Source: JANSWY01 sp965243755 (GTDB lineage Bacteria; Bacteroidota; Bacteroidia; Cytophagales; Cyclobacteriaceae). From it: DNA of 64,000 nucleotides. The position numbers and the translations under genes are program-made. This document shows positions 8,005-17,400 of this stretch, one piece after another; the first letter of the stretch is position 1, and every line of letters starts with the position of its first letter. The notes below the pieces were generated by a model. It ran no database searches and was not told the DNA's origin. It was given only the letters and a program-made list of their open reading frames with translations. The stretch covers positions 496,001-560,000 of the forward strand of contig CBDEVW010000006.1 in the NCBI GenBank assembly GCA_965243755.1, given 5' to 3'.

Positions 8005-8223
8005 CTACCTTTCAGTAGGAGCCAAATCTAATGGAATTATTACTTTTTTGAAATTTGCAGTTGTAACATGTGTGTAAATTTGGGTGGTATTTTGGCTGGT
8101 ATGACCTGGAAATGCTTGCACTATTCTTTAATCTGTTCCATACTTGATCCCTTGATGGCCGAAATCGGAGCTATGTGGTCAGACCCCTAATTCATGGTAG
8201 TGATACAATAATGAAGGAGTCAT
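8005..8223 (-). pseudogene. Tyrosine recombinase (integrase) C-terminal remnant
   Basis: Found by translating the minus strand between the last cassette-like gene and the repeat array. The frame ends at a TAG (8005-8007) and reads ...KYGTD, stop, RIVQAFPGH, TSQNTTQIYTHVT, ANFKKVIIPLDLAP. This is the end of XerC/D and IntI-type recombinases: GTDLR-IQ-LLGH, then S-TTQIYTHV with the nucleophilic tyrosine. Two in-frame stops are seen, TGA at 8179-8181 in GV*PHS (an arginine position by one C-to-T change) and TAA at 8128-8130 (a leucine position). The HxxR box between them is scrambled. The N-terminal two thirds are absent. It is not functional. Integron integrase versus ordinary Xer-like integrase cannot be told from 70 codons. 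Confidence 0.7.
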
Positions 8224-8301
8224 TGTTCGTTCGATATTGCTTGTGTGTTTGAATGTACCTCTGGTTGCGATATTGGGGCATTTTCGGTAGGCCTGTTTTT
8301 G

Positions 8302-8531
8302 GTTGCGCAACGTTGTGAGCGCTGTTGCTCAAGGTGGCGCGCTGGGTTGCGCAACTCAGGCCCCTGGGTTGCTCAACACTTGTCTCTGTGTTGCTCAACC
8401 TGGCAAGCTGGGTTGCTCAACTTACGTTCCTGGGTTGCTCAACACATGTCCCTGAGTTGCACAACCCAAAGCGCCAGGTTGCTCAACCTGGACAGCCAGG
8501 TTGCGCAACTCCTGACGACCACTTGCGCAAC
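8302..8531. repeat. Eleven-unit array of GTTGCnCAAC motifs with exact 22-bp period
   Basis: Ten-base near-palindromes begin at 8302, 8324, 8346, 8368, 8390, 8412, 8434, 8456, 8478, 8500 and 8522. Variants are GTTGCGCAAC, GTTGCTCAAC, GTTGCTCAAG, GTTGCACAAC and CTTGCGCAAC. The 12-base spacers vary, though several end in CTGG or CCAG. Open frames across this stretch exist only because the repeat lacks stop codons. No known array type (CRISPR, parS) matches. Confidence 0.9.
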
Positions 8532-8540
8532 ACTTTTTTG

Positions 8541-9040
8541 AGTGTCAAAAAGGTGAATTCTGAATGTGATATTTTCATCGTTCGGGGGATTAAATACCTG
8601 CCACTATTCTGGAATTTTGAATCATTACTGTCCGGGGTAATTCCTGGTGTCCTACATTTTCCTGCGATACTTGGATCAGAGCATGTAATTTCATAAAATC
8701 GTAAAAGCATAGTCCCTAATCACTAAAAGGTTTGATCCATTTTCATATTCCTTATAATTCACACCTTCCACCGCTGTTGCCGCGGAGGCACTCACTTTTT
8801 GAAAGACCAAAAAGTAACGGTTCGGCGCTCCGAGAAAAAGTCTTTGGGAAATTATTAGCACACGGCCCCCCAATGCCCTTTTTCACTAATCCAGCCCAAT
8901 CCTGCAACACGGCCATCATCGCACAAGCCGCCCGCCATTTCCCGTCCACCCCAGTAACTAATCACATTTTTACTCAAGAACCATAATCCAAATTAATTTT
9001 CCCCGGACACTGTTGATTTTGAATATTCTAATCAATCACA
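8541..9040. other. Gene-free stretch with a hairpin and a C-rich block
   Basis: No credible gene on either strand. CTTTTTG (8795-8801) and CAAAAAG (8808-8814) form a seven-base hairpin. It is followed at about 8865-8960 by a strongly C-rich block (G-rich on the minus strand) that contrasts with the AT-rich flanks. The block may be part of a dispersed intergenic element; a second GC-rich patch is at 34480-34575. Confidence 0.5.
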
Positions 9041-9075
9041 AAAAAATGCCCCAACTGAAAGTTGGGGCATAAAAA
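9041..9075 (-). terminator. Rho-independent terminator of the 9113 lipoprotein gene
   Basis: ATGCCCCAACT (9046-9056), loop GAA, AGTTGGGGCAT (9060-9070): an eleven-base perfect stem. On the minus strand it is followed by a run of T residues, downstream of the lipoprotein stop codon. Confidence 0.85.
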
Positions 9076-9112
9076 CTTATTATGATGCAAGCAATCGCAT
9101 CATCAATTTCCG

Positions 9113-9910
9113 CTATTGTTTCTCCAGACTATAAACAACCGTACAACCTGGGAAATCACTGTCATCTGTGGCTGTTACTGTCAAAGCTGAGCCGTCAATA
9201 ACATAAGTCAGTGCGTCATCATCAAATTCGCATTCCTGGTCGGCGTTGTTTTCACAGATCAGAATGTGACTTGAAGTGGCGATCACCGAACCGGTTTCTG
9301 TTTCGCTACCACCCATGTCATCCGGGAATACAAATGAATAGGTGCAATCAGCAGAAATGGTAAGTGTCGGGCAGTCTGCAGTACATTCATCGCTCCCATT
9401 ATCGTCAGGATTGTCGCAAGAGGAAGCTGAAATTGCCGTTAGTGACCAGGTGCCCACCAATGGGGCTAATATATCAGCAGGATTTAAGTCTTTGGTCAGT
9501 GTAAGTGCCACAGTACATCCTGGGGATTCATCATCGGTAGTGGTTACAGTTATTGTATTGCCAGACAAGACATAGGTGTCCGGGGTACAGTCGGTTACGC
9601 CAGTTTCGCAGAATAAGAAAGAGTCGGCAGTTACATCAGAAACAGTACCAGTTTCATCAACCACACCACACTGGGTGACGGTATAGGTGCCATCTGCCGT
9701 GATGGTGACTAAAATGGAATAGGAGTTGTTGGCATCAAAAGTACCATTTTCATCAGCGTTGGTGCAACCTGAATTTGTAATTGAAGTCATCATCCATGAA
9801 CCAACAAGTGGTGCCAGGTGATCAACTTCCTCTTCGCCGGGCTCGTCATCACCACATTGAATAAATAGTAAAGGAGAAATCATTAATAATGGGAAAAGCA
9901 GTCTTTTCAT
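9113..9910 (-). CDS. Lipoprotein with two lipocalin-like repeats
   Basis: A 265-residue outer-surface or periplasmic lipoprotein: the signal ends in LLFIQC followed by acidic residues GDDEPGEEE, a lipobox with a Bacteroidota-style acidic export motif behind the cysteine. The rest is two homologous domains of about 115 residues. Both start with LAPLVGSW or LAPLVGTW, continue with a beta-rich pattern including TITADGTYTVTQCG and TISADCTYSFVFPD, and end with PGCTVALTLTK or PGCTVVYSLEK. The pattern is that of small lipocalin-like proteins common in this phylum. Paired cysteines suggest disulfides. Ligand unknown. Monocistronic with its own terminator. Confidence 0.75.
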   Translation of the reverse strand: MKRLLFPLLMISPLLFIQCGDDEPGEEEVDHLAPLVGSWMMTSITNSGCTNADENGTFDANNSYSILVTITADGTYTVTQCGVVDETGTVSDVTADSFLFCETGVTDCTPDTYVLSGNTITVTTTDDESPGCTVALTLTKDLNPADILAPLVGTWSLTAISASSCDNPDDNGSDECTADCPTLTISADCTYSFVFPDDMGGSETETGSVIATSSHILICENNADQECEFDDDALTYVIDGSALTVTATDDSDFPGCTVVYSLEKQ

Positions 9911-10106
9911 AGCTTTTAGGGTTATGTGAACAAATATTAAAGAAAAAATAAGTTACAATAAATAAGGGCGATTTGCAAAAGAAGGCTGTCCGGTTGACTA
10001 TATGAACGCGTGATGGGTAAAGGTACCCTACCTGGTATACTGAAAACAGGATTGCTCAAAACTAAAAAATACTCGAAATTTCCCTGATCCGCGTGCTCCG
10101 TAGTAT
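9911..10106. other. Spacer between lipoprotein gene and tRNA region
   Basis: Contains the presumed promoter of the minus-strand lipoprotein gene. No gene or clear repeat seen until the duplicated tRNA end at 10107. Confidence 0.4.
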
Positions 10107-10151
10107 TCAGAATTTCTCCTGAGGTTCTTGCTTTGTAGCGGGAGCGGGACT
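10107..10151 (-). repeat. Duplicated 3' end of the initiator tRNA plus terminator
   Basis: This 45-bp block matches 10221-10265 with one difference. It carries the last 16 bases of the tRNA gene and most of its terminator hairpin, 114 bp downstream of the original. It is not a second tRNA, since the rest of the gene is absent. Such end duplications are the usual scar of integration at a tRNA 3' end. Confidence 0.8.
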
Positions 10152-10212
10152 TCCCGCAAACCCTTTCAGTATTGCGGGACCCTTTAGAGTTCTTCTTGAC
10201 TTTTTGAGCATA

Positions 10213-10240
10213 AAAAAACCTCAGAATTTCTCCTGAGGTT
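10213..10240 (-). terminator. Terminator of the initiator tRNA
   Basis: On the minus strand CCTCAGGAGAAATTCTGAGG forms a stem directly followed by seven T residues, 10 bases behind the tRNA. Confidence 0.8.
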
Positions 10241-10249
10241 CTTGCTTTG

Positions 10250-10322
<73 letters not shown>

Positions 10323-10667
10323 ATATGGGAGAGCAAAAGTAAGGGATTAGTTTTAAAATCCAATAGACTCCCAAAAGAATTTTCAAAAAATTAAAACTCA
10401 CCTGATGTTTCATTAATAATTCACCTGTGAAACCACATAATTGGAGCCTCAACCAATGAGATTTTACTAGGTGGTCTGGTTTATACTGACCTTGTGCGTT
10501 GAATGTATATGATCAAAAAAAATTAGCTTATTTTAATAATTTATTGTAATTTTATAATCACTTCATTTGGCTGGTTAACGGTAACACCATTCTCAACTGG
10601 CAACACTCAAGGAATTTCAATCTCTTACATTTTTATTAGTTAACTTAACAGCATAGGCACGTAAAGA
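10323..10667. other. Divergent intergenic region (tRNA and surface operon)
   Basis: An AT-rich region without genes, holding the tRNA promoter on the minus strand and the promoter of the 10668-21150 operon on the plus strand. I see no clear TAnnTTTG box with good spacing for the operon. Confidence 0.4.
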
Positions 10668-11408
10668 ATGAAGTACATGTTATTGAAAAAATTGATCCCA
10701 TTGGTATTGGTCCTCACTGCAAATGCATTATTGGCCCAAAACATTCAGATTAACAATGTCACCGAACAGCAGGGAAGGGTTATTGTTAACTACTCCATTA
10801 CTCCCAAGGTACAGGGCGAAAAATACAACCTTCAAATGTTTGGCTCCCACGATAATTTCACCCAACCGCTCACTTTTGTCGAAGGAGACATTGGTCGCGA
10901 TGTGGCGTCATCCAAGACATCTTACACTGCCATTTGGGATGCCGCCAAGGAATTAAAAGTTTATCAGGGCGGTTTACAGGTTGAAATCAGGGGATCTGTT
11001 TCCTACTTACCCATCAATCTTAATGAAACTCCTGCTACAGCGAAAGCCGGTAAATCAGTATCCATTCAATGGGCCGGAGGAGGTGCCGGTGATCAAATTA
11101 AACTGGACCTCTACAGAGAAGGGGTGTATTATTTAAACATTGGAACAGTTGATAACAACCATATCTATGAATGGTTTCTCAGCAAGGATATTGATAAAGG
11201 CAAAGCCTATCAATTGAAGTTGACCAACACCAATAAAACATCAGAGTCATTCATGTCAGATCCTTTTACAATTAAAGGTTCTGGTGGTGCGGGTAAAATT
11301 TTGATTCCTGCAACAGCTGCTGTTGGTGCAGGCACCTACTTTCTGATATCTGGAGGGGGCGATGATGAGCAGGACCTGCCAAATGCACCAGGACCTCCCA
11401 ATAATTAA
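10668..11408 (+). CDS. Secreted protein with Kre9/KNH-like Ig fold and C-terminal membrane segment
   Basis: A 246-residue exported protein, first gene of a four-gene operon. Signal peptide MKYMLLKKLIPLVLVLTANALLA. Residues 22-105 are a beta-rich domain. Residues 112-200 resemble the Ig-like domain named after fungal Kre9/KNH: AGKSVSIQWAGGGAGDQIKLDL, then YEWFLSKDIDKGKAYQLKLT and SFMSDPFTI. A short hydrophobic stretch (ILIPATAAVGAGTYFLI) near the end may anchor it, with an acidic/proline-rich tail behind. It lies 46 bp before the giant LRR gene. A scaffold or carrier role for the surface system is inferred only. Confidence 0.65.
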   Translation: MKYMLLKKLIPLVLVLTANALLAQNIQINNVTEQQGRVIVNYSITPKVQGEKYNLQMFGSHDNFTQPLTFVEGDIGRDVASSKTSYTAIWDAAKELKVYQGGLQVEIRGSVSYLPINLNETPATAKAGKSVSIQWAGGGAGDQIKLDLYREGVYYLNIGTVDNNHIYEWFLSKDIDKGKAYQLKLTNTNKTSESFMSDPFTIKGSGGAGKILIPATAAVGAGTYFLISGGGDDEQDLPNAPGPPNN

Positions 11409-11454
11409 ACAACCTAATTGAAATTTTGACCAAATCGAAAAAAATATAACGCCA

Positions 11455-14400
11455 GTGAAATATTTAATTACCATACTAATTGCTGCCAGCTTATTTTCTC
11501 CCGCTTTAAGTGCTATAAGTGACGAGACGGAATCTGATGAAAAAGCTCAGGGGACGGTTACTCTTGGTTCATTTACAGCGGATCTTGCTGGAAATCCACT
11601 TGTTGCGGGCTCCACCGGTCAGGTACTCATGGCATTTTCACTCACGTCTGATGGCGTTGATTCATTAAATAGCGTCACAATTACTAACACCTTCACCTCT
11701 CAGGAGCAGTTAGTAGGTGCTACGATCAGGTTGGTAGTATCCGATGATATGGACCTTGACGAATCAATCGACTATGCCATTGGAACAGTCAGCGCCCCTG
11801 ATGCTAATACATTATTAGTATCCGGTATTGAGGAAGAAATCAATACCTCCACAAGATACTTTTACTTAATCAGTGATGTCAGTCAAGCGGTTGATCATAA
11901 TGTTGCTGCCATGGAGTTTACCATCACTCCATCCAACGTTACTTTGCAAAATGGCACTGTAACCGGAGAATCCATTACTTCTCAGCAATTCATATTTGAA
12001 ACCGTATGTGCTTCCAATGACCGGCAGGCATTAATCAATTTATTTAACGCCACTGCTGGAGGCACCTGGACACAAAATGACTCCTGGACCAATGGTACAC
12101 ATCTTTCAGACTGGTATGGAGTTGAGACCAATGAACAAGGGTGTGTAAATCAGCTATTGCTGTCCAATAATAACCTGATTGGCGAGTTGCCTGAAATACC
12201 TTACCCGGCACTGCAGGATTTGTTCAACCTGGACCTGGCAGTAAATCAAATTTCAGGATCAATTCCGAATAGCATAGGTGATTTACAACAGCTCTCTGCC
12301 ATTTCACTTCAAAGTAACAAGTTTTCCGGAGACATTCCTTCTTCTATTTATAGACTGCAAAACGCAGGTTCCCTTAACCTGAGCAACAATGAATTAACAG
12401 GTAAAGTATCCAACTCCATTGCCAACATGACCAACCTCAATGTCATTGACTTGAGTGGAAATTTGCTTGACGGAGAGCTGCCAAGAGGCATTGGGTCCAT
12501 CACTAACCTGCAATATCTCTACCTTACAGACAACTATTTTGACAGTAGAATTCCCGGAGAATATGAAAACCTAACCAATCTGGTCCATTTTTCAATCGCT
12601 GGCAATTCCAATGTACATGGAAGCTTACCGGGATACTTTATGTCCTTTAGTAACCTCACAGGGTTGTTCCTGGATGCAACAAATCTGGAAGGGACAATCC
12701 CAGAAAGCATAATATCACTTACCATGACCGATTTTGATATTCGGTCAACAGGGTTGTGTGAACCAACCAGCACCGCATACACCAACTGGACTACCACCAT
12801 TTCCAATTATGGCTCAAGTGGAGTGTCCTGTACTTCGGTTAAAATCAATGGTTTGACGAACGGAATAGCAACAGGTCCATTAGGAGGCGGAAATACAGAT
12901 GCGGGACTCATAGGCTTTTCCATCACTTCAGAGACAACTACTAATATGACCGGACTGGCTTTTGATTACTTTGGTGATGCCAGCGTACTAACCAACATCC
13001 GACTCGTACGATCAGCCGATGCAGATTATACCACTGCTGGTGATAATACTATAGTAGCCAGCGTTTTGGAAGATGGAGGATTTCTTGTGGTCAATGCATT
13101 AAATGAGCCCATTGGGCCAACACCAACATTCTTCTACCTGGTCGCAGAGATTTCAAGTACGGTCAGTGAAGAAACAACCGCTCTTGAGATAGCTTTGGAT
13201 GCCAGCCGGATCATTCTTTCAAATTCTGAAACAGTTGCACCTACATATCTCTATTATGGGTCTTACAATTTTGAAAGTGCTCAAAATGCTTTAGACAGGG
13301 CTGCATTGGAAGCCATATACTACTCGTCCAATGGTCCCGGATGGAATAATAGTGACAACTGGCTTACCAAAGAACCGCTTAGGCATTGGCACGGTGTTAC
13401 CCAGAGTGGTCTTATTGCCGAATACTGGTTTGATGTAGATGGGAGTTCTCTTGCTGATTTTACCAGCCGACCGGATTTTCCAAACATCCCTGAAAGCTAT
13501 TCAGACTTAGAAAGCTTTGATATCGATCAAAACATCGGTGACAATTACGGTGTTCGGGTCAGAGGAGTCTTTGTCGCTCCGGAAAGTGGAGATTATACTT
13601 TTTGGATTGCAGGTGATGACGAATATGAACTCTATCTAAGCTCCAATAATTCCAATACCAATATCAGTTTAATTGCAAGCGGGACATCAGTATCCAAAGA
13701 CAACTGGACGGCCAGTACTTCTCAGATGTCATCGCCCATAACACTTGTTGCCGGGACTGAATATTACATAGAAGCAAGGTTTATTGAATTTGGAGGAGAT
13801 GATCATTTATCCGTTGGGTGGACCTTGCCGTCTGATGTCACAACAGTAAGTGGTCCTACGCAGATTATACCCTCGAGTGTATTTGTTAATGATAAAGGGG
13901 TAGTTGGATTAGAACTAGGCTCAAATAACCTTGGCGGAGTGCTTGATGATGCCATTGGTGATTTAACTGATCTTGAATTGTTGGATTTAAGCAGTAATGC
14001 TATGGCAGGAGCAATACCAACAACTGTCGCCAACCTCAATAACCTGATTAAACTTGATCTTTCCCTGAATTTCTTTAGCGCTGAGATGCCAGCAGCCATT
14101 GGTAATATGGCTCAACTACGGCATCTTGACCTTTATTACAATAATTTATCAGGACCAATTCCCACAGCCTTAGGCAATCTGGTGACTCTGGAAGTGATGG
14201 ATCTACATGGAAACGCTTTCTCAGGGGGTATTCCAATCGAACTAGGCAACCTATCTAATTTGCAGATACTGGACCTTGGGAGTAATCAGCTATCCGGAGA
14301 GATTCCCGGGGAGTTGGGTAACCTCAGTAACCTAAGTTTCCTGTCACTTCTGGCCAACAATTTATCAGGGGGTGTACCCACTTCATTCAATACACTCACC

Positions 14401-17400
14401 AACCTGCAGGTGCTGACTTTGAGAACCAATGAATTAACAGGGAGTTTCCCGGATTTCAGTAACCTTTCAAACATTAGGATATTAAGTATCCGTGGAAATA
14501 ATTTTAGTGGTGAAGTTCCATCATACCTCAATAACCTAACCAGTCTGGAGCAACTATTGATTAGTAACAATGCCTTTACAGGACAGCTTCCGGATCTACA
14601 AAACCTGACTAACCTTAACACTTTGTGGGTGCATAATAACCCGCTGACAGGACCCATACCCACTACTTTCAGTGCTTTGACAAGTATGACGCAGTTTGCT
14701 TACTCTGGTACCGGTCTTTGCGCGCCTACCGATGCATCTTACATCACCTGGAAAGAAGGGCTTGGAGATCAGTACTACTCCAATGGTTATACCTGTAGCA
14801 ATGCGTCTTTTACTGGTATTTTTGATGAAGAGAGATTGATTTTGGTTGAAGCAGAAACAGATGTACCGTTATTTAAATGGAATGTTACCTCTGAATCAGG
14901 AGGAACATTTGATGGAATTACTTTCAACTATACGGCAGATCTCAATAATAATGAGCTGTCAAATTTCAGAGTGATCCAATCTACTGACAACAGCTATGAA
15001 ACCACCAGCGATAACACTGAACTAACAGGGTTAACCATTGTGGAGGGGACCAATTTTGTCTCGATTGATGGGTTTGCTCATGAAATGTCATCCACTCCTG
15101 TATACTATATTCTAATTGCTGATGTGGCCGCTGGAGTGAATTATAACAATGGTTATGTTCAATTAGAGGTTTCTCAGGATGAGTTAAGATCGACAAACAT
15201 TACCTTCAATGAGACCAGCTGGTATAGTGCGGATTACTTCTTTGAATCAATTTGTGCGGATGATGCACGTGGTATTCTTACCGAGCTTTATGAAACTACC
15301 GGAGGTAAATCATGGTGGGGTAATGATTATTGGACCAATGCTGTGCCATTGTATAACTGGAGTGGCGTAACCACCACTGCAGAAGGATGTGTAACAGGAC
15401 TGAGTCTTGGCGGTAACAATTTAAATGGGCCTATACCTGGTACTTTGGGAGACCTTACGGCACTCACCGACCTTAACCTGTCAGATAATAATCTTTACGG
15501 TGAAATTCCTGTTAATTTCCAGAACTACACTGATATAGTATACTTTGATTTAGGCAGAAACAATTTATCAGGAGGGATCACCGATATTTTTTCCAACTGG
15601 ACTGCAGTGCAGACAATAGGATTGGCAGGGAACAATCTAACAGGAGAAATTCCCGCTAGTATGGGGAACCTGACAACCCTTATTAATTTATACCTTGACT
15701 TTAATTCATTAAGTGGGGAATTACCAGAAACATTTGATAACCTGGTCAATTTGCAGCAGCTTTATATTCAGTCAAATGATTTGACAGGCGCATTTCCAAT
15801 TGGTCTTACCGAGTCAGGAACCTTATTGTCAGTTGGGTTTGAGAATACCAATATCTGTGAGCCTACAGGTTCTACTCAATACAATGATTGGAAAACCAAT
15901 GTGATCAACAATGGCTTTTTCTCGGGAACTGATATTGGTTGCTCATCGGAGACTTCCATACTGTCATTCGCATTTCAGGAAGATCCTGCCGTAGGAGACT
16001 TTACAGGTGCCCCTCTAATTACGTTTACGGTAGCCTCCACCACAAATGAGCAATTCCTAACAGCCGATTTTAGTTTATCTGCAGGTGCTACGGCCTATGT
16101 TTCAGGAGTGGAACAAGAGTCAGGGGTGACAGTCAATGATTTCAGAAGTGATGTGGTATATCAGGTCATCGCACAAGACGGAGGAACTACCGAAGAATGG
16201 ACCATCAGGGTTGACAGGGATGTTAATAATCAAGCGGAAATTACGTCATTTAGTTTACCAGAACAGACTGGTCCCGCAGTTTTCTCCGGCACTGCTGATG
16301 AAATTGATATTGAAGTGATTTATGGTTCGGATCGCTCGGCGCTTGTGCCTGAATTCATTTTGTCAGCTGGGGCAACAGCCAGGGTTAACAATGAAGTTCA
16401 GGAGAGTGGAGTATCTACTGTCGATTTTAGTTCCGGTTCTGCCACCTATGAAGTGACCTCCGAGGACCTGTCTTCTGTCAGAAACTGGCTGGTGAATGTG
16501 TCGATGGCGCTCAATGACTCTACCGATTTTCTAAGTTTTAACCTCAGCGGACCAGATGTTACCAACGTTGAAATCAATACATTCTCCCATGAAATTAATG
16601 TGGATATTGCCTTTTACCCCGACCTGGACGCGATTGTTACAGATTTCACGGTCTCTGGTGATGCGCAGGTGTTTGTCAGCGGCACAGAAAGGTTCAGTGG
16701 AGAAGAGTTTGATTACACTTCAGGGACAGTCCAGTTTACAGTTCGGGCGCAAAACGGAGAAGAACAGATTTGGACAGTCAATGTGAATGTGGCACCCAAC
16801 ACAGCAACAGACTTTATTGTATTTTCAGTGCCCGGGGAAGTTTCTCAGGCTACTCCGGATACAGACAATCATACCATTGACGTGGAACTTCAGTTAGGTT
16901 CTGTTTTAAATAATGTAACGCCAACATTTGAATTGTCGGAGGGTGCGAATGCCTATATCAGTGGCAACCTCCAAACCTCCGGGTCATCCTCAGTCAATTT
17001 TGAATCTGGTCCTGTTGTGTATGATATTGTCGCGCAGGATGAAGTTACTTCACAAGCCTGGACAATAACCATGACAGTACAGGTAGATGAGGAGGCTCCT
17101 CAGATCACAGCTGTTACTACACCCGAAATATACAGTCTGGGAAGTGGAGGTTTCGATGTAGCAGCTACTGCAACGGATAATTTTGGACTAGATAATGTTC
17201 AAATATTTTACAAAAAAACTTCTGGCGTTAACTTCACCCCTGAACAACTAACTGGGCTAGGAGAAAGTTATGTCAAAAGATTTAATGATTTTGATCTGGA
17301 TAACATAGGGGTAGATTACTATTTTGTTGCAACCGACGAAGCGGGAAATGAAAGTTCAACAAATGTATTTACTACAAATACGTTTATAGGTGACGATTCT

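Noticed and set aside
8302..8531. CRISPR array
   Set aside because: Repeat 10 bp and spacers 12 bp are far too short, and no cas genes are in the window.
8245..8696. Open frames across the 22-bp repeat array on both strands
   Set aside because: They arise from the stop-free repeat, encode low-complexity Cys/Ala-rich text and lack start context.
10107..10151. Second initiator tRNA
   Set aside because: Only the last 16 bases of the gene and the terminator are present.
14286..14663. Antisense frames within the LRR gene
   Set aside because: They mirror the LRR repeats in another frame and have no independent support.
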